Origin: Buchnera aphidicola (Tetraneura ulmi) | Lineage (GTDB): Bacteria; Pseudomonadota; Gammaproteobacteria; Enterobacterales; Enterobacteriaceae | Length of the DNA: 64,000 bases | Assembly (NCBI RefSeq): GCF_964058925.1 | Contig: NZ_OZ060366.1 | Coordinates: 448,273-512,272 of the forward strand | Reading direction: 5' to 3' | Notes under the pieces: generated by a model | Database searches by the model: none | The model's input: the letters and a program-made list of their open reading frames with translations, nothing else | What the model was told of the DNA's origin: nothing | Part shown: positions 13,055 to 24,643 of the stretch, piece after piece | Layout: each line of letters begins with the position of its first letter | Numbering within the stretch: position 1 is the first letter of the stretch | Made by a program: the position numbers and the translations under genes

Positions 13055-13591
13055 TTATTTCTTTTTAGCCTCTTTTATTTTAACCACTTCATTTTCATAA
13101 CGAATACCTTTTCCTTTATAGACTTCAGGAATTCTATAAGAACGTAAATTTGCAGCAACTTGTCCTACTAATTGCTTGTCTCTTCCAAATAAAACAACTT
13201 CTGTAGGAGAAGGTAATTTTACAATTATTCCACTTGGAATAATATATTCTATATTATGTGAATATCCTAAAGATAAAATTAAAACGTTTTCTTTTTTAAG
13301 AGACATTCGATAGCCAACACCTACTAAATTTAACTTCTTATGAAAACCAACTGTTATACCTATTATCATGGAATAAACTAAAGAACGAGTAGTACCTACA
13401 TTAGCCCATTCTTTTTTTATCATTGAATTATTATCAAATGATAAAAAATTTTTTGAAAAAGTAATTTTTACATTTTTATTAATTTTTCGAGATAATTCTA
13501 AATCTTTAAATTTAATAGTTATTAATTCCTTATTTAAAAACACTGAAACACCAGAAGGTACAATAATTGGACGTTTTATAATACGAGACAT
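13055..13591 (-). CDS. rplF: 50S ribosomal protein L6
   Basis: Large-subunit protein near the factor-binding site. 178 aa (E. coli 177). The C-terminal signature [23 protein letters not shown] is clear, and the N-terminus [15 protein letters not shown] is typical. spc operon, between rpsH and rplR. Confidence 0.97.
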   Translation of the reverse strand: MSRIIKRPIIVPSGVSVFLNKELITIKFKDLELSRKINKNVKITFSKNFLSFDNNSMIKKEWANVGTTRSLVYSMIIGITVGFHKKLNLVGVGYRMSLKKENVLILSLGYSHNIEYIIPSGIIVKLPSPTEVVLFGRDKQLVGQVAANLRSYRIPEVYKGKGIRYENEVVKIKEAKKK

Positions 13592-13612
13592 TGTTTTCCT
13601 CTATCTAAAAAT

Positions 13613-14026
13613 CTAAGTTACATAACAAAGAATTTCTCCACCAACACCAAACTTACACGCTTGTTTTCCAGTAATAATTCCCTTAGATGTAGAAACAATC
13701 GATATCCCCAATCCTGACATAATTTTTGGTAATTTATTTTTTTTTCTATATACTCTTAATTTGGGAGAACTAACTCTAATAATTTTATCAATAACAGGCT
13801 TTCCACGAAAATATTTTAAAAATAACTCCATAATAGGTTTTCTTTTCTTGTCTACTATAGAAGAATAAGATTCAATATAACCCTCTTCTTTTAGAACATT
13901 ACTAATTGCTATTTTTAATTTAGAAAAAGGCATTTTTACGGAAATTTTATTGGCAACTTGTCCATTTCGAATTCTAGTCAACATATCTGAAATAGGATCA
14001 TGCATAGTCATTTCTATTTTCTCCAA
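13613..14026 (-). CDS. rpsH: 30S ribosomal protein S8
   Basis: Primary binder of central-domain 16S rRNA; in E. coli it also represses the spc operon. The open frame gives 137 aa against 130 in E. coli. A second methionine at residue 7 ([16 protein letters not shown]) aligns better with the family start, so translation may begin at 14008. The C-terminal [19 protein letters not shown] signature is intact. Confidence 0.95.
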   Translation of the reverse strand: MEKIEMTMHDPISDMLTRIRNGQVANKISVKMPFSKLKIAISNVLKEEGYIESYSSIVDKKRKPIMELFLKYFRGKPVIDKIIRVSSPKLRVYRKKNKLPKIMSGLGISIVSTSKGIITGKQACKFGVGGEILCYVT

Positions 14027-14077
14027 AACAGTACTAAAATAATATTTTTACTTCTTATTCAATAAAAATTATTAATT

Positions 14078-14383
14078 TTACCAACTTGATTTTTTTAAAC
14101 CAGGTATTTCACCTCTCATAGCAGTTTCTCTTAACTTCATTCGACTAAGTCCAAATTTTCTTAAAAAAGAATGAGGCCTTCCGGTTTGTCTACAACGATT
14201 TCTTTGACGAGAAGGACTAGAATCTCTAGGAAAACTTTGCAGTGTTAATACCGCTTTCCATTTTTCTTCTTTTTTTGAATTTAAACTAAAAATAATTTTT
14301 TTTAATTTCTGTCTTTTTAAAAAAAACTTCAAAGATAATTTTATTCTTTTTTTTTCTCTTTCTTTCATGGATTCTTTTGCCAT
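14078..14383 (-). CDS. rpsN: 30S ribosomal protein S14
   Basis: 101 aa, the same as E. coli, of the zinc-free type. It starts [13 protein letters not shown]; the [21 protein letters not shown] block and C-terminal [12 protein letters not shown] are diagnostic. spc operon, between rplE and rpsH. Confidence 0.98.
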   Translation of the reverse strand: MAKESMKEREKKRIKLSLKFFLKRQKLKKIIFSLNSKKEEKWKAVLTLQSFPRDSSPSRQRNRCRQTGRPHSFLRKFGLSRMKLRETAMRGEIPGLKKSSW

Positions 14384-14403
14384 TGAAAAATTTTCTCCTA
14401 ATT

Positions 14404-14943
14404 TTATTTACTAAATGGAAAATTAAAACACGACAATAGTGCATATCCTTCATCATCCGAAATAGCCGTCGTAGTTATAGTAATATCTAAACCTCTAATT
14501 TTATCCAATTTTTCATAATCAATTTCTGGAAAAATAATTTGTTCTCGTATTCCTATACTATAATTCCCCCTACCATCAAAAGAATTTTTAGAAAAACCTC
14601 TAAAATCTCTGATTCTAGGAAATGCTATATTAATCAATCTATCTAAAAAATCCCATTTCATTTTTCTTCTTAACGTAACTTTACAACCAATAGCTACATT
14701 TTTTCTAATCTTAAATCCAGCTACTGATTTTTTTGAAAATGTAATTATAGCTTTTTGACCAGATATAGCCGATAAGTCTTGAACTGACTTATTTAACAAC
14801 TTTTTATCTAAAATAGCATTTCCAACTCCCATATTTAAAGTAATTTTTTCAATTTTCGGAACTTCCATAATGGATTTATATCCAAAGTCCATCATTAACT
14901 TTTTTATAACTGTTTTTTTATATAACTCTAACAATTTAATCAA
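14404..14943 (-). CDS. rplE: 50S ribosomal protein L5
   Basis: 5S rRNA-binding protein of the central protuberance. 179 aa, the same as E. coli. Conserved blocks are [32 protein letters not shown], and [20 protein letters not shown] split over a few positions. spc operon, between rplX and rpsN. Confidence 0.98.
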   Translation of the reverse strand: MIKLLELYKKTVIKKLMMDFGYKSIMEVPKIEKITLNMGVGNAILDKKLLNKSVQDLSAISGQKAIITFSKKSVAGFKIRKNVAIGCKVTLRRKMKWDFLDRLINIAFPRIRDFRGFSKNSFDGRGNYSIGIREQIIFPEIDYEKLDKIRGLDITITTTAISDDEGYALLSCFNFPFSK

Positions 14944-14959
14944 TTTTAATTACCCCAAA

Positions 14960-15274
14960 TTATTTTAAACTTTCCTTACTGGGTTTTAGAAAACGAATTT
15001 TTTTACCTTTTTCAAACCTAAACCCAATTTTTTCAGATTTCCCTGTTTTTAAATTTAGAATAGAAATGTTTGAAATAGAGATAGGAGATTCTTTTTTAAT
15101 TACCCCTCCTTTCAAATTCCTAGACGGAATAGATTTCTGATGTTTACTAACTAAATTTATTCCTTTAACAATAACTTTATTTTTATTTAATACATTTACT
15201 ACTATTCCCTGTTTCCCTTTTTCCTTTCCTGATAAAACAACAACTTTATCGTTTTTTCTTATCTTAGTTGCCAT
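14960..15274 (-). CDS. rplX: 50S ribosomal protein L24
   Basis: Assembly-initiator protein with a KOW RNA-binding motif: residues 4-30 contain RKNDKVVVLSGKEKGKQGIV. 104 aa, the same as E. coli. spc operon, between rplN and rplE. Confidence 0.97.
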   Translation of the reverse strand: MATKIRKNDKVVVLSGKEKGKQGIVVNVLNKNKVIVKGINLVSKHQKSIPSRNLKGGVIKKESPISISNISILNLKTGKSEKIGFRFEKGKKIRFLKPSKESLK

Positions 15275-15290
15275 TTATATTTTTCCTTGT

Positions 15291-15659
15291 TTAAAGTACT
15301 TCAGGTGCTAAAGAAATTATTTTCATAAATTTTTCAATTCTTAATTCTCTAGTAACTGGTCCAAAAATTCTAGTTCCAATTGGTTGTTCATTATTATTCA
15401 AAATAACACAAGAATTACTATCAAAACGTAAAATAGAACCATCTGAACGACGAATTCCTTTTTTAGTACGAACTACTACTGCCTTCAAAACTTCTCCTTT
15501 CTTTACTTTACCTCTTGGAATTGCTTCTTTTACTGTAATTTTTATAATATCTCCAATAAAAGCATATCTCTTTCTAGAACCACCTAAAACTTTTATGCAC
15601 ATCGCCAAACGAGCACCTGAATTATCTGCTACATTTAGAACTGTTTGTGATTGAATCAT
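15291..15659 (-). CDS. rplN: 50S ribosomal protein L14
   Basis: Large-subunit protein that forms intersubunit bridges. The open frame continues upstream to 15731. The family start is the methionine of [17 protein letters not shown] at 15659, preceded by an AAGGA Shine-Dalgarno, giving 122 aa (E. coli 123). The longer version is lysine/isoleucine-rich and matches nothing. Conserved SLAPEVL C-terminus. First gene of the spc operon. Confidence 0.97.
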   Translation of the reverse strand: MIQSQTVLNVADNSGARLAMCIKVLGGSRKRYAFIGDIIKITVKEAIPRGKVKKGEVLKAVVVRTKKGIRRSDGSILRFDSNSCVILNNNEQPIGTRIFGPVTRELRIEKFMKIISLAPEVL

Positions 15660-15778
15660 TATAAAAATTTTCCTTATTACTAAAAAAAATAATATTTTTT
15701 TAATATATTTAAAATTTCTATTATTTTTCATCTAAAAAAATAAAAAAATTTTTAAATAAGATTTATATACAAAATTAA

Positions 15779-16039
15779 TTATAAAACATTAGATTTTTCT
15801 ATTATACGAACCATCTTCCAAGATTTAGTTTTAGAAATTGGACGTGTTTCACATATTTCTATAATATCACCTTTAACACATTCGTTTCTTTCATCATGAA
15901 CATGTATTTTTGTAGTTCTTTTTAAAAATTTTTTATATAAATTATGTTTTATGAATCTTTCTATTAACACAACTACTGAATTTTGCATCTTTGAACTAAT
16001 TACTTTAGCTTTTAAATAACGTTTATTTTTTATTTTCAT
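15779..16039 (-). CDS. rpsQ: 30S ribosomal protein S17
   Basis: 16S-binding assembly protein with an OB fold. 86 aa (E. coli 84). Conserved [15 protein letters not shown] and [19 protein letters not shown]. The start at 16039 aligns with the E. coli N-terminus, so its first codons overlap the end of rpmC by 17 nt. Last gene of the S10 operon. Confidence 0.97.
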   Translation of the reverse strand: MKIKNKRYLKAKVISSKMQNSVVVLIERFIKHNLYKKFLKRTTKIHVHDERNECVKGDIIEICETRPISKTKSWKMVRIIEKSNVL

Positions 16040-16235
16040 AAATTTTATTAAGATCCATTTCTCTGCTTAACATTTTAACTCTAGAAATATTTTTCCTTAC
16101 TTGTTTTAATAAATGTACTTGTTGCAATTTTCCTGAAGACAACTGAATTTTTAAATTAAAATATTCCCTTAATAAACCAACTAATTCTAAATTAAGCTCA
16201 GTTTTCGATTTTTTTCGTAAATTATATAAATTCAT
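16023..16235 (-). CDS. rpmC: 50S ribosomal protein L29
   Basis: 70 aa (E. coli 63); the extra residues are a C-terminal extension overlapping the rpsQ start by 17 nt. The family pattern [24 protein letters not shown] is recognisable in two parts. It sits at the peptide exit port next to L23. S10 operon, 2 nt after rplP. Confidence 0.95.
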   Translation of the reverse strand: MNLYNLRKKSKTELNLELVGLLREYFNLKIQLSSGKLQQVHLLKQVRKNISRVKMLSREMDLNKIYENKK

Positions 16236-16237
16236 TA

Positions 16238-16645
16238 CTATTTAACCTTTTTTATAAAAATAGTTCTAACCGGTAATTTAGAAGCTGCTAATTTAAATGC
16301 AATTTTAGAATCTTCTTCAGAAATACCTTCTAATTCATATAAAACAGTTCCAGGTTGAACTAATGCAACCCAATATTCAACATTTCCTTTTCCTTTACCC
16401 ATTCTAACTTCTAATGGTTTTTTTGTTATAGGTTTATCTGGAAAAATTCTTATCCACATTTTTCCTTGTCGTTTTATAGCCCTACTAATTGTTCTTCTAG
16501 CCGATTCAATCTGTCTAGAAGTTATTCGACCTCGATCAATCGATTTTAAACCAAAAGAACCGAAACTAACTTCTCTTCCTATTGCTAATCCACGATTTCT
16601 ACCCTTATGCATTTTTCTAAATTTCGTTTTTTTAGGCTGTAACAT
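16238..16645 (-). CDS. rplP: 50S ribosomal protein L16
   Basis: Large-subunit protein near the A-site tRNA elbow. 135 aa (E. coli 136). It starts [38 protein letters not shown] is diagnostic. S10 operon, between rpsC and rpmC. Confidence 0.98.
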   Translation of the reverse strand: MLQPKKTKFRKMHKGRNRGLAIGREVSFGSFGLKSIDRGRITSRQIESARRTISRAIKRQGKMWIRIFPDKPITKKPLEVRMGKGKGNVEYWVALVQPGTVLYELEGISEEDSKIAFKLAASKLPVRTIFIKKVK

Positions 16646-16662
16646 AAAACTTCCTTTTTCTA

Positions 16663-17370
16663 TTATCTACGATATCTTTTATGCTGTTTTTGATTTTGCA
16701 AAACAGACTTTCTTTCATGTATTTCATTTAATTCTTTCATACCGCCTAATATTTCACCTTTAAAAATCCATACTTTTATTCCAATTATTCCAAATGTAGT
16801 ATTAGCTTCCGAAGTACTGTAATCAATATTAGCTCTCAAAGTATGTAGTGGTACTCTACCTTCTCTATACCATTCAGTTCTAGCTATTTCTGTTCCTCCT
16901 AAACGACCACTTATTTCTACTTTAACTCCTTGAGCACCTTGTCTAATAGTATTTTGAACTGATCTCTTCATCACTCTACGAAACATAATTCTTCTTTCCA
17001 ATTGTGATTTTATATTGTCAGCTACTAATTTAGAATCTAATTCTGGTTTTTTAATTTCTGATATATTTATTTGTGTAGGAACACCAGTCATATTAGATAT
17101 AATTTTTCGTAATTTTTCTACATCTTCACCTTTCTTTCCAATAACAATTCCAGGACGAGATGTATGTATTGTTATACGAATACTTTTAGAAGGTCTTTCA
17201 ATGACAATTTTAGAAACAGATGCTTTTTTTAGTTTCCCTATTAAAAACTGACGAACTTTAAAATCACTATCTAAAATATTTGCAAAATTTTTACTATTAG
17301 CAAACCAAATGGAATTCCAAGACCTAATAATTCCTAATCTCAATCCATTAGGATGAACTTTTTGACCCAT
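16663..17370 (-). CDS. rpsC: 30S ribosomal protein S3
   Basis: mRNA-entry protein of the small-subunit head. 235 aa (E. coli 233). The N-terminal [20 protein letters not shown], the KH-domain GXXG loop in [17 protein letters not shown], and [20 protein letters not shown] are conserved. S10 operon, between rplV and rplP. Confidence 0.98.
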   Translation of the reverse strand: MGQKVHPNGLRLGIIRSWNSIWFANSKNFANILDSDFKVRQFLIGKLKKASVSKIVIERPSKSIRITIHTSRPGIVIGKKGEDVEKLRKIISNMTGVPTQINISEIKKPELDSKLVADNIKSQLERRIMFRRVMKRSVQNTIRQGAQGVKVEISGRLGGTEIARTEWYREGRVPLHTLRANIDYSTSEANTTFGIIGIKVWIFKGEILGGMKELNEIHERKSVLQNQKQHKRYRR

Positions 17371-17402
17371 TATTAAAATTCTCCAAAAATAAAAAAAAAT
17401 AT

Positions 17403-17735
17403 CTAATTATTAGAAACAACAACTGTAATATGAGAGGTTCTTTTTAATATACGATCAGCTCTTCCTTTAGCTCTAGGAATCATTCTTTTAACAGTTGGAC
17501 CTTCATCTATTAAAATTTTTATGATTTTTAAATCATCAATATCTAAAGAATCATTATGTTCCGAATTAGCTACAGCTGATTCTATCACTTGTTTTAAAAG
17601 CAAAGCAGATTTTTTTTTAATAAAAGTTAATAAACTTAACGCTGTAGATACTTTCTTACCTCTCACTAAATTAGCTACTAATCGAAGTTTTTGTGCTGAA
17701 GAATTAGCCTTTTTTAAAATAGCTAAATTAGTCAT
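17403..17735 (-). CDS. rplV: 50S ribosomal protein L22
   Basis: Lines the nascent peptide tunnel. 110 aa, the same as E. coli. The beta-hairpin segment [21 protein letters not shown] is present with small changes. S10 operon, between rpsS and rpsC. Confidence 0.97.
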   Translation of the reverse strand: MTNLAILKKANSSAQKLRLVANLVRGKKVSTALSLLTFIKKKSALLLKQVIESAVANSEHNDSLDIDDLKIIKILIDEGPTVKRMIPRAKGRADRILKRTSHITVVVSNN

Positions 17736-17758
17736 TTTAAAATCCTCTTAATTAAGTC

Positions 17759-18046
17759 TCATTTTTTTAACGTTTTTTTAATTTTTTTATCAGCAAAGTG
17801 ACCTTTATAAGTTCTAGTCATAGAAAATTCACCAAGCTTATGTCCAACCATTTCTTCTGAAATAAATACTGGAATATGTTGCCTACCATTATGAACTAAA
17901 AATGTAAAACCTATCATATTAGGAAAAATAGTAGAACGACGAGACCAAGTTTTAATTGGTTTTTTATCTTTTTTCGCAATAGCTTTTTCTATTTTTTTAA
18001 ATAAATGAGAATCTATAAAAGGACCTTTCCTTAAAGAACGTGGCAT
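17759..18046 (-). CDS. rpsS: 30S ribosomal protein S19
   Basis: Head protein that pairs with S13. 95 aa (E. coli 92). [15 protein letters not shown], the [22 protein letters not shown] block and [15 protein letters not shown] are conserved. S10 operon, between rplB and rplV. Confidence 0.98.
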   Translation of the reverse strand: MPRSLRKGPFIDSHLFKKIEKAIAKKDKKPIKTWSRRSTIFPNMIGFTFLVHNGRQHIPVFISEEMVGHKLGEFSMTRTYKGHFADKKIKKTLKK

Positions 18047-18077
18047 AATAATATTGACCTTTTTTTTAAAAAAAAAA

Positions 18078-18905
18078 TTATTTTACACGATGTCTTAAAA
18101 TATATTTTTCTGTACGTTTATTATTTCTAGTTTTTTTCCCTTTTGTTTGAACACCCCATGGCGTTACCGGATGTTTTCCAAAATTTCTACCTTCACCACC
18201 ACCATGAGGATGATCAACTGGATTCATTGCAGTTCCTCTAACAGTCGGTCTTGTTCCTCTCCATCTAGATGCTCCAGCCTTACCTAACATTCTTAACATA
18301 TGTTCTGTATTTCCTACTTCTCCTATTGTAGCTCTACATAAAGAAACTATTTTTCTCATTTCTCCTGAACGTAAACGAATACTGACATAATTTTCATCTT
18401 TTGAAACTAATTGACCATAACTTCCAGCTGAACGAGCTAGTTGACCTCCTTTTCCTGGTTTTAATTCTATGTTATGTACTATAGTACCAATTGGTATATG
18501 TTTAATAGGCATTGAATTTCCTACTTTTATGTCTATCTTTTTATTTCCTGATTGAACTTCTAAACCTACATTAAGGTTTTTAGCTTCCAAAATATATCTT
18601 CTTTCTCCATCTTTATATTTTATTAAAGCAATATTAGAAGATCTATTAGGATCATATTCAATTCTTTCTACTATTCCTAATACATTATCTTTATTTCTTT
18701 TAAAATCAATTAATCTATATGCCCTCTTATGACCTCCTCCAATGTGTCTAGTAGTAATATGTCCATTATTATTTCTTCCTCCAGTTTTTTTCTTTCTATT
18801 CATTAAAAAAGAAAATTTAGATTTTCCCTTATATAGTCTAGAATTAACTATCTTAACAACATGACGACGACCTGGAGATGTAGCTTTACATTTTACAACA
18901 GCCAT
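18078..18905 (-). CDS. rplB: 50S ribosomal protein L2
   Basis: Needed for subunit association and peptidyl transfer. The start is the ATG at 18905 ([17 protein letters not shown]), with GGAG 9-12 nt upstream. An in-frame TTG further upstream would place the Shine-Dalgarno inside the gene. 275 aa (E. coli 273). [12 protein letters not shown] and the histidine-rich [19 protein letters not shown] near the C-terminus are intact. S10 operon. Confidence 0.98.
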   Translation of the reverse strand: MAVVKCKATSPGRRHVVKIVNSRLYKGKSKFSFLMNRKKKTGGRNNNGHITTRHIGGGHKRAYRLIDFKRNKDNVLGIVERIEYDPNRSSNIALIKYKDGERRYILEAKNLNVGLEVQSGNKKIDIKVGNSMPIKHIPIGTIVHNIELKPGKGGQLARSAGSYGQLVSKDENYVSIRLRSGEMRKIVSLCRATIGEVGNTEHMLRMLGKAGASRWRGTRPTVRGTAMNPVDHPHGGGEGRNFGKHPVTPWGVQTKGKKTRNNKRTEKYILRHRVK

Positions 18906-18929
18906 TTTTTTTATCTCCAAAAAAAAATA

Positions 18930-19238
18930 TTATTTATTACTATCATTTATAAAATTAAAATTTTCGCCTTTTTCTAAAATAACATAAGCTTTTTTCCAAC
19001 TTTTTCCAATAGTAATTTTGTTTTTATGTTTTTTTAGTTTCCCTTTTATTATTAATGTATTAACTTCTTTTACTCTTACAGATAAAAATTTTTGTACAGC
19101 ATTTTTTATTTCAGATTTGTTTGATTTAATATTAACTTTTAAAACTACTGTATTATTTTTTTTTGAAATAAAAGACGATTTTTCTGAAATTAAAGGAGAT
19201 GATATAACTTCAAACAAACAATTATCAAAAACCGTCAT
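18930..19238 (-). CDS. rplW: 50S ribosomal protein L23
   Basis: Exit-port protein and docking site for trigger factor and SRP. 102 aa (E. coli 100). [14 protein letters not shown] and [20 protein letters not shown] fit the family; the C-terminal basic tail is diverged. Its start overlaps the rplD end by 4 nt. S10 operon. Confidence 0.96.
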   Translation of the reverse strand: MTVFDNCLFEVISSPLISEKSSFISKKNNTVVLKVNIKSNKSEIKNAVQKFLSVRVKEVNTLIIKGKLKKHKNKITIGKSWKKAYVILEKGENFNFINDSNK

Positions 19239-19840
19239 TGTAATAATTCCTCTATTCTTTTCATTGCTTTTAAAGTAAGAATAACATTTTTAAAAGCAAT
19301 TAAACTAATTGGATCAATTGAATTTACTATTTTAACTTCCACTTTATATAAATTTCTAGATGCTAAATATAAATTTTCATCTTTCTTATCTAAAATTATT
19401 AATACATCTTTTATATTTTGATTTTTTAATTTATTTATTAATAATTTTGTTTTTGGAAATTCTATAGAAAATTTATTAAATACAAGTAACCTACTTCTTC
19501 TTATTAATTCAGAAAAAATACTTCTTAAAGCTCCTTTATACATTTTTTTGTTAATTTTTTGATTATAAACTTTATTTCTATTAGAAAAAGTTACTCCTCC
19601 AGATCTCCAAATAGGACTTCGTAAAGATCCTGCTCGAGCTCGACCTGTTCCCTTTTGACGCCAAGGTTTTTTCCCTGAACCAGATACCTCAGATCTACTT
19701 TTTTGACTTTTAGATCCTAGTCGAGATTTATTTGAATAAGCCACTACTACTTGATGCACTAAAGCCTCATTAAAATCTCTCCTAAAAATATTTTCTGAAA
19801 AAGATACTTTTTTTTCTAAATCTCTAAGTACTAATTCCAT
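19235..19840 (-). CDS. rplD: 50S ribosomal protein L4
   Basis: Tunnel protein; in E. coli it also autoregulates the S10 operon by attenuation and translation control. 201 aa, the same as E. coli. The tunnel loop [19 protein letters not shown] is intact. I did not find an attenuator-like leader at rpsJ comparable to E. coli. S10 operon, 4-nt overlap with rplW. Confidence 0.97.
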   Translation of the reverse strand: MELVLRDLEKKVSFSENIFRRDFNEALVHQVVVAYSNKSRLGSKSQKSRSEVSGSGKKPWRQKGTGRARAGSLRSPIWRSGGVTFSNRNKVYNQKINKKMYKGALRSIFSELIRRSRLLVFNKFSIEFPKTKLLINKLKNQNIKDVLIILDKKDENLYLASRNLYKVEVKIVNSIDPISLIAFKNVILTLKAMKRIEELLQ

Positions 19841-19844
19841 GTCC

Positions 19845-20486
19845 TTATACTCCTTTTATTTTAATAGAAGGTTTTACTATTAGATTATTTCCAGAGTAAC
19901 CAGGTACAGATCCTTTTACTAAAAGTAAATGGTGAACCAAATCAATTCTTATAACTTTAATATTTTGAACTGTAATTTGACAATTCCCTAATTGTCCTGA
20001 CATTTTCTTTCCTTTAAATACTTTTCCAGGAGTTTGATTTTGACCAATAGATCCAGGAACTCTATGAGACAAAGAATTACCATGAGAAGAATCTTGTGAA
20101 CGAAAATTCCATCTCTTAATTGTTCCAGAAAACCCCTTACCCTTAGATGTACCAGTAATGTCTACAACTTTTACTTCTTTTAGAATATCTAAATTAATTA
20201 TATCTCCTAAAAAATAATTGTTACTATTGTTGTTTATTCTAAATTCCCATAAACCTCTTCCAGGAACAACCTTAGATTTTTTATAATGACCTAAAATAGA
20301 TTTTTTTAATTTATTAGTTTTAACTATTCCTGTAGTTACTTGTATTGCATTATATTTATCTATTTTAAAATTCTTTATCTGTGTTATTTTATTTTCTGTA
20401 ATTTCAATTACCGTAACAGGTATTGATATTCCTTCTTCAGTAAAAATACGAGTCATTCCAATTTTTTTCCCTACTAAACCCAACAT
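19845..20486 (-). CDS. rplC: 50S ribosomal protein L3
   Basis: Early assembly protein reaching the peptidyl transferase centre. 213 aa (E. coli 209). It starts [30 protein letters not shown] and [20 protein letters not shown] are diagnostic. S10 operon, between rpsJ and rplD. Confidence 0.98.
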   Translation of the reverse strand: MLGLVGKKIGMTRIFTEEGISIPVTVIEITENKITQIKNFKIDKYNAIQVTTGIVKTNKLKKSILGHYKKSKVVPGRGLWEFRINNNSNNYFLGDIINLDILKEVKVVDITGTSKGKGFSGTIKRWNFRSQDSSHGNSLSHRVPGSIGQNQTPGKVFKGKKMSGQLGNCQITVQNIKVIRIDLVHHLLLVKGSVPGYSGNNLIVKPSIKIKGV

Positions 20487-20514
20487 CTATTCAAGCTCCT
20501 CATTCAACTGATAA

Positions 20515-20835
<321 letters not shown>

Positions 20836-20880
20836 CTACCAAAACTCCATTTATTTATGAATTAAAAAACAAAAAAACCC

Positions 20881-20907
20881 CATTAATCTATTATCCATAG
20901 ATTAATG
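20881..20907 (-). terminator. Intrinsic-terminator-like hairpin upstream of rpsJ
   Basis: A perfect 11-bp stem: CATTAATCTAT at 20881-20891 and ATAGATTAATG at 20897-20907, with a 5-nt loop. On the minus strand it is followed at once by GGGG and then two T runs (TTTTTTT, TTTTTT), the layout of an intrinsic terminator. It ends about 46 nt before the rpsJ start, so it could stop tuf read-through or act as an attenuator in the S10 leader. Confidence 0.6.
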
Positions 20908-21095
20908 CAATTAATATATAACTCTAAAAGTCAAGAGTCTTGAATCTTCAATATTAATGAAGATATTTTATTATGATCAATAAATTAACAAAAATCAATA
21001 TTATATTGAATCAATATTTTTAAAATTTAAATTTAATTAAATATTTAATTTTTTATTAAAAAGTAAAAAAAATAATTTTTTTCTATTTTTTAAAT

Positions 21096-21139
21096 TTCAT
21101 CAAGAAAAGTAAAAAAATAAAATTTCTTTTCTTGATGAA
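21096..21139 (-). terminator. Hairpin after tuf
   Basis: A perfect 14-bp inverted repeat: TTCATCAAGAAAAG at 21096-21109 and CTTTTCTTGATGAA at 21126-21139, with a 16-nt loop. It starts about 62 nt past the tuf stop on the minus strand. The following bases are T/A-rich but not a clean T run, so it may be a processing or stabilising 3' structure rather than an efficient terminator. Confidence 0.55.
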
Positions 21140-21201
21140 TATATGATTATCAATTAAATTTTATTCAACTTTAGTAAGTTAACCAATGAATATGTATTAA
21201 A

Positions 21202-22386
21202 TCAAGAAATCACTTTAGTTACTACTCCTGCTCCAACTGTACGTCCACCCTCTCGAATTGCAAACCTTAATCCTTCTGACATTGCTATAGGATGAATTAA
21301 TGTAACTAACATTTTAATATTATCTCCAGGCATAACCATTTCTACATCTTTAGATAAAGTAACAGAACCGGTAACATCAGTAGTTCTAAAATAGAATTGA
21401 GGTCTATATCCATTAAAAAAAGGAGTATGTCTTCCTCCTTCTTCTTTATTTAATACATATACTTCTGATTCAAACTTCATATGAGGAAGTATAGAACCAG
21501 GCTTCGATAATACTTGACCTCTTTCGATTTCATCTCTTTTAGTTCCTCTTAATAAAACACCAACATTTTCCCCTGCTCTACCTTCATCTAATAATTTTCT
21601 AAACATCTCTACTCCAGTACAAATAGTTTTCATTGTTGGTCTAATTCCAACAATCTCAACTTCTTCACCAACTTTTACCACTCCACATTCAACTCTACCA
21701 GTTACTACTGTCCCTCTTCCAGAAATAGAAAAAACATCCTCAATCGGTAATAAAAAAGGTTTTTCTACTGCTCTTTTAGGTTCAGGTATATATGAATCTA
21801 AAGCGTTAGCAAGATCCAAAATTTTCTTTTCCCAAATTAAATCCCCTTCTAATGCTTTTAAAGCTGAACCTCTTATTATTGGAGTATCATCTCCGGGAAA
21901 ATTATATTGAGTTAACAAATCCCGAACTTCCATTTCGACTAATTCTAATAGTTCTTCGTCATCAACCATATCACATTTATTAATAAAAACAACAATATAC
22001 GGAACTCCTACCTGACGACCTAACAAAATATGTTCTCTAGTTTGAGGCATTGGTCCATCAGTTGCTGCTACTACCAAAACTGCTCCATCCATTTGAGCTG
22101 CACCAGTAACCATATTCTTAATATAATCGGCATGTCCTGGACAATCGACATGAGCGTAGTGTCTGATTTCCGTATCATATTCTACATGTGAAGTATTTAT
22201 CGTAATTCCTCTAGCTTTTTCTTCAGGTGCATTATCTATTTGATCAAACGCACGAGCTGATCCTCCATATTTTTTAGCTAAAACAGTAGTAATTGCTGCA
22301 GTTAAAGTAGTTTTTCCGTGATCTACATGACCTATTGTTCCAACATTAATATGTGGTTTTAAACGATTAAATTTTTCTTTAGACAT
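21202..22386 (-). CDS. tuf: Translation elongation factor Tu
   Basis: GTPase that delivers aminoacyl-tRNA to the ribosome. 394 aa, the same as E. coli. The P-loop GHVDHGKT is at 19-26, followed by the DCPGHADY switch II segment and the NKCD specificity motif. It is the last gene of the str cluster and the only tuf copy in the window; E. coli has two. Codon use is less A/T-biased than in neighbouring non-translation genes, as expected for a highly expressed gene. Confidence 0.99.
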   Translation of the reverse strand: MSKEKFNRLKPHINVGTIGHVDHGKTTLTAAITTVLAKKYGGSARAFDQIDNAPEEKARGITINTSHVEYDTEIRHYAHVDCPGHADYIKNMVTGAAQMDGAVLVVAATDGPMPQTREHILLGRQVGVPYIVVFINKCDMVDDEELLELVEMEVRDLLTQYNFPGDDTPIIRGSALKALEGDLIWEKKILDLANALDSYIPEPKRAVEKPFLLPIEDVFSISGRGTVVTGRVECGVVKVGEEVEIVGIRPTMKTICTGVEMFRKLLDEGRAGENVGVLLRGTKRDEIERGQVLSKPGSILPHMKFESEVYVLNKEEGGRHTPFFNGYRPQFYFRTTDVTGSVTLSKDVEMVMPGDNIKMLVTLIHPIAMSEGLRFAIREGGRTVGAGVVTKVIS

Positions 22387-22466
22387 AACTCATAATCCTT
22401 ATTCAATTCATATTTAAAAAAAAAAACTAAAACTAACAAATAAAATTTTTTTTATTTTTAATAAAA

Positions 22467-24572
22467 TCATTTTTTTTTGTTATCAATAATATTTTTAGAA
22501 ATATTATTAGGTGTTTCTGAATATTTCAAAAATTCCATAGAATAAGAAGCTCGTCCTTGAGTTTGAGAACGTAAATCAGTAGCATATCCAAACATTTCAG
22601 ATAAAGGTACTTTAGATTGAATTATTTTACCAAATGAAGAATCAATCATTCCTTCTATAATTCCTCGTCGACGACTTAAATCCCCTATTACTTCACCCAT
22701 ATAATTTTCTGGAGTTTCTACTTCAACTTTCATAATTGGTTCCAATAAGACTGGATTAGCTTGTTTAAAAGCATTTTTAAAAGCAATGGAAGCAGCAATT
22801 TTAAATGCTAATTCTGAAGAATCTACATCATGATAAGAACCAAAAACTAATCGTATCCCAATATCAACTACAGGATATCCTGCTAATGGACCATTTTTTA
22901 ATTGTTCTTGAATTCCCTTATCTACTGCTGGAATATACTCTCCAGGAATAATTCCACCTTTAATTTCATTTAAAAAAATATAACCTTTTCCACCAGGATC
23001 TAATGGAAAAATATCAATTACTACATGTCCATACTGACCTCTACCACCAGACTGTTTGATATGTTTTCCTTCAACATTTTTAACAATATTACGAATCGTT
23101 TCTCTGTAAGAAACTTGAGGAGTTCCAATATTTGCTTCTACCCCAAATTCTCGATTCATTCTATCTACAATAATTTCTAAATGTAATTCTCCCATTCCAG
23201 CTATTATTGTCTGATTAGATTCATGATCCACCCAAACTCTAAAAGAAGGATCTTCCCTAGCTAATCTAGTTAACGCATTACCCATTTTTTCTTGATCTAT
23301 TTTAGTTTTAGGTTCTACAGAGATAGAAATAACTGGTTCTGGAAAATCCATTTTTTCTAAAACAATCGTATGATTTAAATCACACAAAGTGTCTCCAGTA
23401 CTCACATTTTTTAAACCAATTGCTGCTGCAATATCCCCAGCCCTGACTTCCTTTATTTCATCTCGTTTATTCGCATGCATTTGTACAATTCTACCAAACC
23501 GTTCTTTATGTAATTTAACAGAATTAAAAACAGTATCTCCCGAACGAACTATTCCAGAATAAACTCTAAAAAAAGTCAGATTACCTACAAATGGGTCTGA
23601 AGCTATTTTAAAAGCAATAGCAGAAAATGGTTCATCATCATCAAATTTTTTATTAATACAATTAGAATTGTCATTAAACAATCCTTTAATAGATTTTACA
23701 TCAACAGGAGATGGTAAATATTCAATAATTGCATCTAATAATGCTTGAACACCTTTATTTTTAAAAGCTGATCCACAAGTAACTAACATGATTTCATTCT
23801 TCAAAGCTCTACTTCGTAAAGCTGACTTAATTTCCTCCTCTTTTATATTTTTTCCAGATAAGTATTTTTCCATAATATATTCATCATTTTCTACAGCAGA
23901 CTCAATTAAATATTCTCGCCAATGATTTGATAAATCTAACAAATCATCTGGAATGTTTTCGTAAGTAAATGCTACTCCTTGATCATCACTATTCCAATTT
24001 ATTGCTTTCATTTTTATTAAATCGATTACTCCAGAGAAATTTTCTTCAGATCCGATAGCTAACTGCAAAGGAACAGGAATAGTACCTAAACGATTTTTAA
24101 TTTGTTTTATAACCTTAAAAAAATCAGCTCCCATACGATCCATTTTATTTATAAAAGCAATACGTGGAACATCGTATTTATTTGCTTGTCTCCATACCGT
24201 TTCTGATTGTGGTTGAACACCTCCTACTGCACAATATACCATCACTACTCCATCTAAAACACGCATTGAACGCTCTACTTCAATCGTAAAATCCACATGA
24301 CCTGGAGTATCAATAATATTAATTCTATGCGGTGAAAACTGTTTTGCCATCCCTGACCAAAAAGTAGTTGTTGCAGCAGAAGTTATAGTAATTCCTCTTT
24401 CTTGTTCTTGTTCCATCCAATCCATAGTTGCTGCTCCATCATGGACTTCACCAATTTTATGATTTACGCCAGTATAAAATAAAATCCTTTCTGTTGTTGT
24501 TGTTTTACCTGCATCAATATGAGCACTAATACCAATATTTCTATAATTTATTATGGGTGTTTTACGTGTCAT
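22467..24572 (-). CDS. fusA: Translation elongation factor G
   Basis: GTPase that drives translocation and, with RRF, ribosome recycling. 701 aa (E. coli 704). The P-loop AHIDAGKTT is at 17-25, DTPGHVDF and NKMD follow, and the domain IV/V blocks [12 protein letters not shown] and [18 protein letters not shown] are intact. str cluster, between rpsG and tuf. Confidence 0.99.
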   Translation of the reverse strand: MTRKTPIINYRNIGISAHIDAGKTTTTERILFYTGVNHKIGEVHDGAATMDWMEQEQERGITITSAATTTFWSGMAKQFSPHRINIIDTPGHVDFTIEVERSMRVLDGVVMVYCAVGGVQPQSETVWRQANKYDVPRIAFINKMDRMGADFFKVIKQIKNRLGTIPVPLQLAIGSEENFSGVIDLIKMKAINWNSDDQGVAFTYENIPDDLLDLSNHWREYLIESAVENDEYIMEKYLSGKNIKEEEIKSALRSRALKNEIMLVTCGSAFKNKGVQALLDAIIEYLPSPVDVKSIKGLFNDNSNCINKKFDDDEPFSAIAFKIASDPFVGNLTFFRVYSGIVRSGDTVFNSVKLHKERFGRIVQMHANKRDEIKEVRAGDIAAAIGLKNVSTGDTLCDLNHTIVLEKMDFPEPVISISVEPKTKIDQEKMGNALTRLAREDPSFRVWVDHESNQTIIAGMGELHLEIIVDRMNREFGVEANIGTPQVSYRETIRNIVKNVEGKHIKQSGGRGQYGHVVIDIFPLDPGGKGYIFLNEIKGGIIPGEYIPAVDKGIQEQLKNGPLAGYPVVDIGIRLVFGSYHDVDSSELAFKIAASIAFKNAFKQANPVLLEPIMKVEVETPENYMGEVIGDLSRRRGIIEGMIDSSFGKIIQSKVPLSEMFGYATDLRSQTQGRASYSMEFLKYSETPNNISKNIIDNKKK

Positions 24573-24643
24573 TAATTTTCTATTATTCCTAGTAAATACT
24601 TTATGTAAATTATTATTCTATTAATATAAATTATTAAAACTAA

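Larger units (their letters stand above)
20836..21201. other. tuf-rpsJ spacer, separating the str and S10 operons
   Basis: 366 nt without a gene. It holds two hairpins, described separately: one close to the tuf stop and one just before rpsJ. Between them, on the minus strand, lies a TTGACT word near 20928-20933 that could belong to an S10 promoter, but no good -10 sits at 16-18 nt. In E. coli several unrelated genes separate these operons; here they are adjacent. Confidence 0.6.

Noticed and set aside
15660-15731. Extended N-terminus of L14
   Set aside because: No homology, and a good Shine-Dalgarno and family start exist at 15659.
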